A stretch of DNA of 34,273 nt from Cytobacillus oceanisediminis (GTDB taxonomy: Bacteria; Bacillota; Bacilli; Bacillales; Cytobacillaceae): contig NZ_VLKI01000031.1 in assembly GCF_007830235.1 (NCBI RefSeq), positions 1 to 34,273 of the forward strand, given 5' to 3'. Positions 24,692-32,496 of this stretch are shown here, piece by piece. Positions within the stretch are counted from its first letter, which is position 1; the number at the start of each line of letters is the position of its first letter. The notes beneath the pieces were generated by a model. That model worked only from the letters and a program-made list of their open reading frames with translations. It searched no databases and was not told where the DNA came from. Made by a program: the position numbers and the translations under genes.

Positions 24692-25741
24692 TTAGGTTGG
24701 TTCTTTGGTTTGTTTTTGTCGCAGATAGCGTTTGTCGTTCATGAATAGGCTCCAAAAGTATATAAAGCCAGGGAATAGGATTAGGAATCCGGCGATATAG
24801 GTAGCGAATATAGCCCGGAATGAGCTTGGGTCTGTAAAGGCTGAGGCAATGGTTACCTCAGGATAAACGATGTATGGCAGATGTGCTTTTCCGTATACAT
24901 AGCTGGCAGCCAGGTATTGCAGGGTAACAGCTACAACGGCGAGCCTGGGGATCCCCTTCACGCCTTTTTTATTAACTGATGGCAGGAAAAGCGCCAATCC
25001 GCCGAGCAAAAACAATCCGAGCGAAAACAACAGCACTGGAAGGTCCTCGAGCATTTTTTCATAAATCCATAAGGCTTCCTTCTTTAGTGTAAACATAATA
25101 AGAATAGCCATTGCAATCGAAATAGGACCCAGAATAATGGCATCCCTGCGGTACACAGAATAGGCTTCCATCTCCTCTGATGCTTTGGAGTAATCCGCAA
25201 GCAGCAGGGAAGATAAAAACAGTGTACTGCTGATGGCAAAACCGATAAACGCGTACTCATTCGGACTTGTAAAAAGCCGGGCCAAATCAAGAGACTGCCT
25301 GCCATCAGCAAAGTCAACGAAATTCCCGTGAGTTATAGGCAATACACTAATAAGCAATCCAGGAATCAGTATCCCTGATATGCCTGAAACATATGTAAGC
25401 GGCTTTCGGTATTCCTCAGCGATATTGGAAAACACGAGGAATGCGCTCCGGATAGCCAGCAGCAGTAAAATAAGGCTTCCGGGAATGAGAAGGACGGTAC
25501 CGAGTGTATAAGCCGCAGCAGGAAACAGGCTGTATACAGCTACCACAATTGCCACAATAAACGTATTTGTGACTTCCCAGGTTGGCGATAAATACTGATT
25601 TGCCACATTGGTGGCTTTGATTTTAGGCCGATTTAAATAAATCATGGACCAGAAGCCGGCGCCAAAATCCATCGTTGCCATTACAGCATATATGAACACG
25701 AAGCCCCATAGCACCGTTATGGCCAGAAGTTCTTCAGCCAT
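24692..25741 (-). CDS. cydB: Cytochrome bd-type menaquinol oxidase subunit II (CydB/YthB-like)
   Basis: A membrane protein of 349 residues with about eight or nine helices. It belongs to the CydB family and starts ELLAITVLWGFVFIYAVMATMDFGAGFW, the conserved first helix with the DFG motif. CydB supports heme assembly and oxygen access in the quinol oxidase complex. The gap to cydA is 13 bp, so the two form an operon. The order and sequence type match B. subtilis ythA/ythB rather than the cydABCD operon, and no cydC/cydD transporter genes follow. The start is ATG with GAAGGAGTGAA upstream. Confidence 0.9.
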   Translation of the reverse strand: MAEELLAITVLWGFVFIYAVMATMDFGAGFWSMIYLNRPKIKATNVANQYLSPTWEVTNTFIVAIVVAVYSLFPAAAYTLGTVLLIPGSLILLLLAIRSAFLVFSNIAEEYRKPLTYVSGISGILIPGLLISVLPITHGNFVDFADGRQSLDLARLFTSPNEYAFIGFAISSTLFLSSLLLADYSKASEEMEAYSVYRRDAIILGPISIAMAILIMFTLKKEALWIYEKMLEDLPVLLFSLGLFLLGGLALFLPSVNKKGVKGIPRLAVVAVTLQYLAASYVYGKAHLPYIVYPEVTIASAFTDPSSFRAIFATYIAGFLILFPGFIYFWSLFMNDKRYLRQKQTKEPT

Positions 25742-25754
25742 TCAGTTCACTCCT

Positions 25755-27116
25755 TCACGTGTTTGATCCGTAGAGAGGAACGTTTTTCTGTTCAGCTCTG
25801 TTAATATCATCAATGACGGTATTCTTTTTAAAGTAATAAAGCATCACAAAAACAACTGCCACCCCGAGCACTGCATAAATCAAGGCAAAAAGAATGAACA
25901 AAATACCCAAATTCTCCGCAGTTGTAACGGAGTCTGCGGTTGATAGCACCCGGTAAATGGTCCAAGGCTGGCGTCCTGTACAAGCAAAAATCCAGCCAAA
26001 TTCAATTCCCAGAACTGCAAGTGGGCCAGACGCAACAAAGGCCCACATAAAGAAACGGGGAAAACGGTCCTTTTTTAAAAACTTGTTCCATACGAAGGCA
26101 ACCAATGATAATAAAATCAGTAATGAACCGATGCCGACCATTGCATTAAAAAGAGTATGGACGAATAGCGGGGGCCACTCTTCTTCGGGAAAATCATTCA
26201 GCCCTACCACAACTGTGTCAAAGCTGTTTCCGGCTAAAAAGCTCAGCGCCCAAGGAATCTCAATTCCCCATTTCACTTCCTGTGTTTCGCGGTCTGTAAA
26301 GCCGCCGATTGCCAGCGGGGCGTATGATTGAGTTTCAAACAGCCCTTCTGCCGCCGCCAGCTTTTCAGGCTGATATTCATGCAGATATTGGGCAGATTCA
26401 TGGCCGTTTAGGGCAGTTAAAAATGAAAAGACCCCGCCTATGATCAAGCTCAGCATTAATGCTTTTTTATGAAAGTTATATACGCGAGTTCCGAATGGCG
26501 TCCTCAGCATTTTAAAAGCCGCTACAGATGCGACCACAAATGCCCCTGTCGTATAAGCAGATAATGCCACATGCCCCGCCGTCACGAAAAAGCTTGGGTT
26601 AAAGAAGGCAGCCCATGGATCCACATCGACAATTTCTCCATCAACAATCCTGAATCCCTGTGGTGTTCCTTCAAAGGCATGTACATTTGTAATCAGGACA
26701 GCAGAAGCGAATGCGCCAAGAGCAACGAAAACCAGGCTTGAAATTCGCATCCACGGCGGGATTCTTTCAGCTGCATACACATATATGGACATAAATAAAG
26801 CCTCAATAAAGAAGGCATAGATTTCAATTTGGAATGGCAATGCCATTACTTTGCCGATCACTTCCATAAAACCCGGCCATAAGAGGGAGAGCTGAGTACC
26901 TGCAATCGTTCCTGTCGGGATTCCAACTCCAAGGAGTACCGCAAAGGCCTTGGTCCATCTTTTGGCCATAATGACATAATCCTGGTCCTTTGTTTTTTGA
27001 TAAAGGAGTTCTGCAGTCAGCATCATAAGCGGCAAACCGACTCCTATTGTGGCAAAAATAATGTGGAAACCCATGGTGGTTCCAAATAAAGACCGGGCTA
27101 TTAATAGATCACTCAT
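25755..27116 (-). CDS. cydA: Cytochrome bd-type menaquinol oxidase subunit I (CydA/YthA-like)
   Basis: Heme-carrying subunit that oxidises menaquinol and reduces oxygen to water. It has 453 residues and about nine helices. Key residues match known CydA positions: His18 (MGFHIIFA), Glu98/Glu105 in the proton path (IEIYAFFIEALF), His182 (AGHVALSAY), Lys252 and Glu257 in the quinol loop (PEKLAAAEG), and GRQPW near the C-terminus. The Q-loop is short, as in the Gram-positive type. The start is ATG with a GAAGGGATG ribosome site. It likely uses the menaquinone made by the men genes nearby. No CydS/CydX-like peptide was seen next to cydB. Confidence 0.93.
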   Translation of the reverse strand: MSDLLIARSLFGTTMGFHIIFATIGVGLPLMMLTAELLYQKTKDQDYVIMAKRWTKAFAVLLGVGIPTGTIAGTQLSLLWPGFMEVIGKVMALPFQIEIYAFFIEALFMSIYVYAAERIPPWMRISSLVFVALGAFASAVLITNVHAFEGTPQGFRIVDGEIVDVDPWAAFFNPSFFVTAGHVALSAYTTGAFVVASVAAFKMLRTPFGTRVYNFHKKALMLSLIIGGVFSFLTALNGHESAQYLHEYQPEKLAAAEGLFETQSYAPLAIGGFTDRETQEVKWGIEIPWALSFLAGNSFDTVVVGLNDFPEEEWPPLFVHTLFNAMVGIGSLLILLSLVAFVWNKFLKKDRFPRFFMWAFVASGPLAVLGIEFGWIFACTGRQPWTIYRVLSTADSVTTAENLGILFILFALIYAVLGVAVVFVMLYYFKKNTVIDDINRAEQKNVPLYGSNT

Positions 27117-27221
27117 TGCATTTTCATCCCTTCAAAACATTCTTCAATGGAAATAGTTTCTTCCAATCTCAAGAAAATATGTAAACATTTCCTGAAATAG
27201 ATTTCTAAGGGAAGGATTCCG

Positions 27222-27437
27222 GTAACCTTGCCTGTTGATTTCCGCTAGCGAAAAGCGGGCGGTCCGACGGTCCTTGGTGCATGACGCGACTATGGGGTCT
27301 CCCTTTGACTCGCTCTCCCGGAGGATTTTGAATATGCATTCTCGAAAACACCGCACAAAGGAAATGCGAATGCATTTTCGAGGAACTCGCGCTTTCCGCT
27401 CCAATCAACAGGCTGCTAAAATACAAAGAGCTTTTAC
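27222..27437 (-). repeat. Dispersed ~210-235 bp repeat, copy D
   Basis: Minus-oriented copy between the znuA terminator and cydA. It has CTGTTGATTGGAGCGGAAAG at one end and GCGGAAATCAACAGGCAAGG at the other. It holds the GGAG/CTCC-bordered core with GTCAAAGGGAGACCCC and the GAAAATGCATTCGCATTTCC hairpin. Confidence 0.88.
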
Positions 27438-27451
27438 ACAGCCAAGAGAAT

Positions 27452-27475
27452 AAAAAAACCTCCCAAGTTGGGAGG
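27452..27475 (-). terminator. Terminator of the zinc-binding lipoprotein gene
   Basis: On the minus strand CCTCCCAACTTGGGAGG forms a near-perfect stem followed by TTTTTTT, about a dozen bases after the gene stop. Confidence 0.92.
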
Positions 27476-27487
27476 TGATATTTAAAA

Positions 27488-28576
27488 CTATTCATTTAAC
27501 GCTTTTTCGAGTGAAGCAAGATTGTCTCTCATAAGAGTAAAGTAAGTCTGGTTATTTTCTAAGTCCTCTTCCGTTAAGACGGATAAGTTATGAAGCATTA
27601 AAGGCTGGGCACCGATTTCTTTTTGCAGAATTTCAGTCAGCCTTGAGCTGACATTCTGTTCAAAAAATACATATTTTAAGTTGTGCTCTTTTGCTTCAGA
27701 AATAACTTTCTGCAATTCCTTTTGGGTTGGTTCATTGGATGAGTTTAACCCAGAAACGCTAATTTGATCTAAGCCATAGCGCTCTTCCCAATAGCCGTAT
27801 GCAGCATGGGAAACAATGATTTCCTTATGCTTTGCATTTTGAACAGTTTGCTCGAAATCATTGTGAAGGTCATCCAGCTCCTGTGCTAGTTCCAGATAAT
27901 TTTTTTCAAATTGTTCTTCATGTTCAGGCATCTGATCTGCTAAAGCGGTTTTAACCGATTCTGCCAATTCTTTGGCATAGAGGGGATCAAGCCATACATG
28001 AGGATCAATGTCTCCATGGTTGTGGTCATCATTGCCTTCTTCATCGTGTGCAGCCTCATCGGAATGATCATCAGAATGTCCTTCTTCTTCATGTGCAGCC
28101 TCATCCGAATGATCATCAGAATGTCCTTCTTCTTCATGTGCAGCCTCATCGGAATGATCATCGGAATGTCCTTCTTCTTCATGTGCAGCATCGTGATCCT
28201 CTTCTCCGGGATGAACAAATTGAATATTCTCACCCGCTGGGACCATTGTGACGTTCTCATTTTTCAATGTTTCTTTTGCTTTTTCCACAAACCCTTCAAG
28301 ACCAAGCCCTATATAAATAAATAGATCTGAATCAGCCAAATTCATCATATCTTTTTGAGACGGTTCAAAAGTATGTTCATCTGATCCCGGAGGATAAACG
28401 GTTTCTACTTCTATAAATTCTCCGCCAATTCTTTCTGTAAAATATTGCAGCGGATAAACAGTTGTATAAACAGTCGCTTTATTATTATCCCCTTCTTCTT
28501 TGGCAGGCTTTTCGTCTGTACAGCCTGATAAAAGAAGAACCAAGCTTAATGCTAATAAAATAATTGCCTTTTTCAT
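27488..28576 (-). CDS. znuA: Zinc ABC transporter substrate-binding lipoprotein (ZnuA/AdcA-like)
   Basis: A cluster A-I metal-binding lipoprotein that captures zinc outside the cell. The 362 residues begin with a lipoprotein signal peptide ending LLLSGC (Cys19 is lipidated). Expected zinc ligands are His68 (SDEHTFEPS), His193 (DPHVWLDP), a third histidine in VSHAAYGYW, and a C-terminal acidic ligand. Between the first two lies a His/Asp/Glu-rich loop with three exact 15-residue repeats (AAHEEEGHSDDHSDE, 130-174) and a fourth degenerate one. The start is ATG behind GAGGAG, with two Zur-like boxes upstream. No permease or ATPase gene adjoins it, so the transporter must be encoded elsewhere. Confidence 0.93.
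   Translation of the reverse strand: MKKAIILLALSLVLLLSGCTDEKPAKEEGDNNKATVYTTVYPLQYFTERIGGEFIEVETVYPPGSDEHTFEPSQKDMMNLADSDLFIYIGLGLEGFVEKAKETLKNENVTMVPAGENIQFVHPGEEDHDAAHEEEGHSDDHSDEAAHEEEGHSDDHSDEAAHEEEGHSDDHSDEAAHDEEGNDDHNHGDIDPHVWLDPLYAKELAESVKTALADQMPEHEEQFEKNYLELAQELDDLHNDFEQTVQNAKHKEIIVSHAAYGYWEERYGLDQISVSGLNSSNEPTQKELQKVISEAKEHNLKYVFFEQNVSSRLTEILQKEIGAQPLMLHNLSVLTEEDLENNQTYFTLMRDNLASLEKALNE
28055..28189 (-). repeat. Three 45-bp in-frame repeats in znuA
   Basis: They encode the unit AAHEEEGHSDDHSDE three times, with a fourth partial unit down to about 28022. The DNA copies differ only at a few third positions, so the expansion is recent and can change length by slippage. Confidence 0.93.
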
Positions 28577-28599
28577 GAATGTTTTCTCCTCTCTGTCTA

Positions 28600-28657
28600 A
28601 AACGTATTTATTACGATTTATCTAATAAAAAATTTTAATACGTAACCATTACGATTT
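28600..28657 (-). promoter_or_regulatory. Two Zur-like operator boxes upstream of znuA
   Basis: On the minus strand TAAATCGTAATAAATACGTT and GAAATCGTAATGGTTACGTA both fit the Bacillus Zur consensus TAAATCGTAATNATTACGATTTA. The left half-sites are nearly perfect and the right ones weaker. Their centres are about 37 bp apart. Zur would repress the gene when zinc is sufficient. Confidence 0.8.
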
Positions 28658-28767
28658 CACTTAGTAATCTTACAAAATATATAGCTAAAAAGCAAGAATT
28701 AAAATTTGTTTGCAGCCCCAGCTTTTTGTATCATTGTTAAGAGGGACTTTTTTAAATAATTAGCTAT

Positions 28768-28834
28768 GTTAAAGCTCATTGTTTGATTTTAGCACCTTGT
28801 TGATTAGAGCGGAAATCAACAGGCAAGTTTAACC
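28768..28834 (+). repeat. Dispersed repeat, collapsed 'solo' copy E
   Basis: It contains only the two flanks of the family. TTAAAGCTCATTGTTTGATT and AGCACCTTGTTGATT come on the left, a single AGAGCGGAA, and ATCAACAGGCAAGTTTAACC on the right. The core of about 165 bp is missing, and the direct repeat GAGCGGAA that borders the core in other copies is present once. GTTGATT/AATCAAC flanks form a small stem. Confidence 0.85.
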
Positions 28835-28959
28835 AGCTAAATAATTAAAGCTAATGTGTTAAAGTCTCTATATAGTATGGACAATATATTTATCAGTTAT
28901 AGCAGCTAGCTGGCTGCTGGTCTTGAAAGCAAAACATCATATGATTGGGAGTGGTACCA

Positions 28960-29523
28960 TTGAAACTTTTAGAAGAAATCTTAAACCATAATCAGCAGTT
29001 TGTTGAAGAAAAAAGATATGAAGAGTTTGAAACAACGAAATTCCCTAATAAAAAAATGGTCATTTTAACGTGTATGGACACCCGTTTAGTCGAGTTGCTT
29101 CCCAAAGCATTGAATGTAAGAAATGGCGATGTGAAAATCGTTAAAAATGCGGGCGCTCTAGTCACCCACCCTTTTGGAAGTATTATGAGAAGCATCCTGA
29201 TCGCCGTATATCAGCTGCAAGCAAAAGAAGTATTTGTCATTGGCCATCATGATTGCGGAATGAGCGGGATGAAAGCTGATACTGTTGTTAGCAGTATGAA
29301 GGAAAGAGGCATTACAGAGGATGCTTTAGATACGATGACATATTCAGGAATTGCCGCCGAAGACTGGCTTAAAGGCTTTGAAAATGTAGAAGATAGTGTA
29401 GCGCACAGTGTTCATATGGTGAAAAAGCATCCATTAATGCCGGAGGATGTGCCTGTGCACGGACTGATCATTCATCCAGGCACAGGTAAGCTCGACCTGG
29501 TTGTGGACGGATACGAATCTTAA
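28960..29523 (+). CDS. ytiB: Beta-class carbonic anhydrase (YtiB-like)
   Basis: A cytoplasmic zinc enzyme interconverting carbon dioxide and bicarbonate (EC 4.2.1.1). It has 187 residues, the same length as B. subtilis YtiB. Zinc ligands are Cys38 in LTCMDTR, His96 and Cys99 in GHHDCGM, with the Asp40-Arg42 dyad next to the metal. The start was taken as TTG 28960, with GGGAG eight bases upstream; an earlier TTG (28945) overlaps this ribosome site. It is divergent from znuA, and its stop overlaps that of yidD by four bases in a tail-to-tail arrangement. Confidence 0.92.
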   Translation: MKLLEEILNHNQQFVEEKRYEEFETTKFPNKKMVILTCMDTRLVELLPKALNVRNGDVKIVKNAGALVTHPFGSIMRSILIAVYQLQAKEVFVIGHHDCGMSGMKADTVVSSMKERGITEDALDTMTYSGIAAEDWLKGFENVEDSVAHSVHMVKKHPLMPEDVPVHGLIIHPGTGKLDLVVDGYES

Positions 29524-29759
29524 TCCTTTTTCTTCACAGGCCATTCCTCAGGGACAAGGTCAACCCCGCCCGGATGAAAGGGATGGCATTTGAGGATTCG
29601 TTTTATTGTAAGCCAGCCGCCTCTTAACGCACCGAACCGTTTAACAGATTCCAGCCCATAATGGGAACATGTCGGATAAAATCGGCATGTAGGAGGCTTA
29701 AGCGGAGAAATAACCATTTGGTATAAGCGAAATAGTGATATTAATAATTGTTTCAGCAT
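29520..29759 (-). CDS. yidD: Membrane protein insertion efficiency factor YidD (YtjA)
   Basis: A 79-residue small protein of the YidD family, thought to aid YidC/Sec-dependent membrane insertion. The N-terminus is an amphipathic membrane-binding helix (LKQLLISLFRLYQMVISPL). The signature follows: PPTCRFYPTCSHYGLESV, then GGWLTIKRILKCHPFHPGG, with three conserved cysteines. The start is ATG with GGGAAGG upstream. The order ytiB-ytjA-luxS is shared with B. subtilis. It is monocistronic. Confidence 0.93.
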   Translation of the reverse strand: MLKQLLISLFRLYQMVISPLKPPTCRFYPTCSHYGLESVKRFGALRGGWLTIKRILKCHPFHPGGVDLVPEEWPVKKKD

Positions 29760-29900
29760 AGAAAGGCCTTCCCTTTTACGAACATATTTACTTTTAAAAT
29801 AACATATAATCGTTAAAACGTCACAATTTTCATATTAATTTGATGGACTTAGTCGGAGATTGCGTTATAATGAAAGGAAAACATTAGGGGAGTGTTTACT

Positions 29901-30374
29901 ATGCCTTCAGTTGAAAGTTTTGAATTGGACCATAACGCTGTTAAAGCGCCTTATGTAAGGCACTGTGGTGTACATAAGGTTGGAAGTGATGGTGTGGTCA
30001 ATAAATTTGATATTCGATTCTGCCAGCCGAATAAACAGGCCATGAAGCCGGATGTGATTCATACCCTGGAGCATTTGCTTGCTTTTAACATCCGTACACA
30101 TGTGGAGAAGTATGATCATTTTGATATCATTGATATTTCGCCAATGGGCTGCCAGACAGGCTATTATCTGGTTGTAAGCGGAGAACCAGCAGTAGAGGAG
30201 ATCATCGATTTGCTTGATGATACATTGAAGGATGCGGTAGAAGTCACGGAAATTCCTGCTGCAAATGAAAAGCAATGCGGCCAGGCGAAGCTTCATGATC
30301 TTGAAGGTGCAAAGCGCCTGATGAGATTTTGGCTGGATCAATCAAAGGAAGATTTAAAACAAGTTTTTGCATAG
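29901..30374 (+). CDS. luxS: S-ribosylhomocysteine lyase LuxS
   Basis: Cleaves S-ribosylhomocysteine to homocysteine and DPD, the precursor of autoinducer-2 (EC 4.4.1.21), in the activated methyl cycle. It has 157 residues, the usual length. Metal ligands are His54 and His58 in HTLEHLLAFN and Cys126 in KQCGQAK; Glu57 and Cys84 (SPMGCQTG) are the catalytic acid/base residues. The start was set at ATG 29901 behind GGGGAG; an upstream in-frame codon at 29892 lies too close to that site. A TATAAT at 29866-29871 is the probable -10. It ends at its own terminator. Confidence 0.97.
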   Translation: MPSVESFELDHNAVKAPYVRHCGVHKVGSDGVVNKFDIRFCQPNKQAMKPDVIHTLEHLLAFNIRTHVEKYDHFDIIDISPMGCQTGYYLVVSGEPAVEEIIDLLDDTLKDAVEVTEIPAANEKQCGQAKLHDLEGAKRLMRFWLDQSKEDLKQVFA

Positions 30375-30377
30375 AAG

Positions 30378-30409
30378 AAAAACGGGCTGCGATCTGCCCG
30401 TTTTTTTTT
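30378..30409 (+). terminator. Terminator of luxS
   Basis: The stem AACGGGC/GCCCGTT with an 8-nt loop and a run of nine or more T. Confidence 0.94.
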
Positions 30410-30413
30410 ATTA

Positions 30414-30628
30414 GCTCTGTTAAACTTGCCTGTTGATTTCCGCTCCGGGCACTCCGGGAGCTTCCTCAAGCATTAAGCCTGCGGGGTCTCCCTTTGATCC
30501 GCTCTCCCGCAGGACTTTGAATAAGCATCCACCAATAATCACCGTACGAAGAAAATTCAAATGCATTTTCGCGGGATTAGCGCCTTCCGCTCCAATCCAA
30601 AGTGCCAAAATCAACATTAACCTTTAAC
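30414..30628 (-). repeat. Dispersed ~210-235 bp repeat, copy F
   Basis: Minus-oriented copy lying between luxS and cls. It has GATTGGAGCGGAAGGCGC at one end and CCGGAGCGGAAATCAACAGG followed by CAAGTTTAACAG at the other. The core hairpin CCTGCGGG/CCCGCAGG and the word GGATCAAAGGGAGACC are intact. Both border copies of GGAGCGGAA are perfect here, which makes it the best reference copy. Confidence 0.9.
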
Positions 30629-30636
30629 ACAGCTTC

Positions 30637-32085
30637 TTATAAGATCGGAGACAGCAGTCTTGATACCGACTCCTTCAATTTAATTATCAAAGGCCTTTTG
30701 CTGTAATCTTCAGCTGTCAGCTTTCTTGATAGCTGGATGTCTTTTTTAAAGCTTTCAGTTAAGTTTTTAGATACATCACTATCATAAATAAAGGCGTTTA
30801 CTTCAAAGTTAAGCCTGAAGCTTCTGACGTCAATATTAGCCGTTCCGACTGACGAAACCTCTTCATCCACAATTAGCGTCTTTGCATGGATAAAGCCATT
30901 TTCATAAATATAAATATTCGCGTCGGCCTTTAGCATCTCACCAATATAGGAGAAAGTCGCCCAATAAACAAACATATGGTCAGGCTTGTTCGGAATCATG
31001 ATATTGACCTCCACTCCAGAAAGGGCTGCAATTCTCAATGCGTCCAAAAGGCTTGCATCCGGAATAAAGTATGGGGTTTGGATATAAATAGATTTGCGGG
31101 CTGATGAAACCATTTTTATATAACCATTCTTAATTTGCTCCCATTCCGAATCAGGACCGCTGGTAACAATCTGCATTCCTACACTCTCAGTGGACTCGGC
31201 CAGTGGAAAAAATTCAGGAGCATAGTAGATATCATGGCGGTGGGATGCCTGATTCCAGTCCAGGATGAAACGTGTTTGCATGGAATGGACGGCGCTTCCC
31301 TCAATTCGTAAATGGGTATCACGCCAATAGCCGAATCTTGGATTTAAGCCAAGATATTCATCCCCAACGTTGAATCCGCCGACATAGCCAATTTTCCCGT
31401 CAATGATGGCAAGCTTGCGATGATTGCGGTAATTGATCCTAAGGTTGATAAAATGCAGACGTGAAGGGAAAAAGGCTTCTGTCTCGCCGCCGGCTGCCAT
31501 CAGTTCTTTAAAAACTTTTTTATGCAAGCTTCTTGAGCCGAGCTCATCATACAGTACCCTTACTTTCACCCCTTCTTTGGCTTTTTCAGTGAGCAGGTTA
31601 ATCAGGCTTTTTCCTAGATTATCTCTCTTGAAGATATAATATTGTAAATGAATGTGATCCTTAGCTTCCTTTATATCCCGTATAAGCGAGTCAAATTTCT
31701 CTCTTCCATCCGTAAAGATGGTGACAGAGTTGTCCTGGGTCAATACGGCATCATTATTGACCAGATGCATATAGATCAGATCTTTGCATTTCAGGATGAT
31801 GCTATTCTGAAAACGAAAATCCTTGGCTTTGATCCCCTTAATCTGATTGGTGAGCAGTTCATCAATCCCAATCTTTTTACGGTCCTCCCATTGAAACATT
31901 TTTCGTCTCGTTAAATTTTGGCCAAAGAAAAGGTACATGAAAAATCCAAGCAGCGGAATAAAGAACAGAACCATCAGCCATGCCCAGGTGGCACCTGCAT
32001 CTCTTCGTTCCAAAAATATAACGAAAACAGCAAGGATAATATTTAATACTAAAAAAACAGTAAGCATTATGGAGTTAATATCCAT
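30637..32085 (-). CDS. cls: Cardiolipin synthase (phospholipase D family)
   Basis: A membrane enzyme that condenses two phosphatidylglycerols to cardiolipin and glycerol. It has 482 residues with two N-terminal helices (about 5-25 and 33-54). The PLD domains follow, with both HKD motifs: His222-Lys224-Asp229 (HRKLAIID) and His400-Lys402-Asp407 (HAKTLIVD). The length and the two-helix start match the Bacillus ClsA/YwnE type. The start is ATG 32085 with AGAGGACATTAGG upstream. No clear terminator separates its end from repeat copy F. Confidence 0.94.
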   Translation of the reverse strand: MDINSIMLTVFLVLNIILAVFVIFLERRDAGATWAWLMVLFFIPLLGFFMYLFFGQNLTRRKMFQWEDRKKIGIDELLTNQIKGIKAKDFRFQNSIILKCKDLIYMHLVNNDAVLTQDNSVTIFTDGREKFDSLIRDIKEAKDHIHLQYYIFKRDNLGKSLINLLTEKAKEGVKVRVLYDELGSRSLHKKVFKELMAAGGETEAFFPSRLHFINLRINYRNHRKLAIIDGKIGYVGGFNVGDEYLGLNPRFGYWRDTHLRIEGSAVHSMQTRFILDWNQASHRHDIYYAPEFFPLAESTESVGMQIVTSGPDSEWEQIKNGYIKMVSSARKSIYIQTPYFIPDASLLDALRIAALSGVEVNIMIPNKPDHMFVYWATFSYIGEMLKADANIYIYENGFIHAKTLIVDEEVSSVGTANIDVRSFRLNFEVNAFIYDSDVSKNLTESFKKDIQLSRKLTAEDYSKRPLIIKLKESVSRLLSPIL

Positions 32086-32137
32086 CCTAATGTCCTCTCC
32101 ACTTGTATAGTCTTTTATTCAATCCCCTATTAAAGAA

Positions 32138-32166
32138 AAGGAAAACCTCCGTTAAGGCGGAGGCTC
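32138..32166 (-). terminator. Terminator of the YtzI-like gene
   Basis: On the minus strand CCTCCG-CCTTAA-CGGAGG is followed by TTTTCC. The T run is short, so efficiency may be moderate and some read-through into cls is possible. Confidence 0.75.
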
Positions 32167-32185
32167 TATTTATAATAGCGTATGC

Positions 32186-32368
32186 TTATGATTGGTTTTG
32201 GTTTTTTCCTGTTTCCTCTTCCTTTTGTTCATTTTCTTGTTGGTTTTCAGGAAGCGGATCAATCGGGTCTACTGTATGTTTAAATTGATAGGCTTTTGAA
32301 GTGGTTACAACGCTCAATAATAGAACCACGATAACGATGATAATAGATATAACTAATACCGTATACAT
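32186..32368 (-). CDS. YtzI-like small membrane protein (60 aa)
   Basis: A 60-residue protein with one N-terminal membrane helix (VLVISIIIVIVVLLLSVV). A segment TTSKAYQFKHTVDPIDPLPE follows, which resembles the small Bacillus protein YtzI as I recall it, and then a Gln/Glu/Asn-rich hydrophilic tail. The start is ATG with GGGGGAGAAAC upstream. The function is unknown. It lies upstream of cls on the same strand, with a hairpin between them. Confidence 0.72.
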   Translation of the reverse strand: MYTVLVISIIIVIVVLLLSVVTTSKAYQFKHTVDPIDPLPENQQENEQKEEETGKNQNQS

Positions 32369-32446
32369 GTTTCTCCCCCTTTTCTAACAATATTTTACCA
32401 TGAAAAGGACCTTTTCATGAAAAATTTCGCGGAAGAACCAGCTCGA

Positions 32447-32472
32447 GTTTTATTTCTGTTTTTTGAGGGTAA
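32447..32472 (+). promoter_or_regulatory. SigB-like promoter of dps
   Basis: GTTTTA, 14 bases, then GGGTAA, 24 bp before the dps start. Against GTTTAA-N12..15-GGGTAT each hexamer has one mismatch. B. subtilis dps is known to be SigB-controlled, which supports the reading. Confidence 0.65.
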
Positions 32473-32496
32473 TCTATTGTTGGGAGGATGATTTGT

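Noticed and set aside
24429..24695. 88-codon plus-strand frame at 24429
   Set aside because: It is antisense to the DUF1540 gene, which has a proper ribosome site and family cysteine pattern.
27998..28324. Plus-strand frame antisense to znuA, with Met/Phe/Ile-rich repeats
   Set aside because: It is the complement of the His/Asp/Glu-rich repeats; no ribosome site and the composition follows from the repeats.
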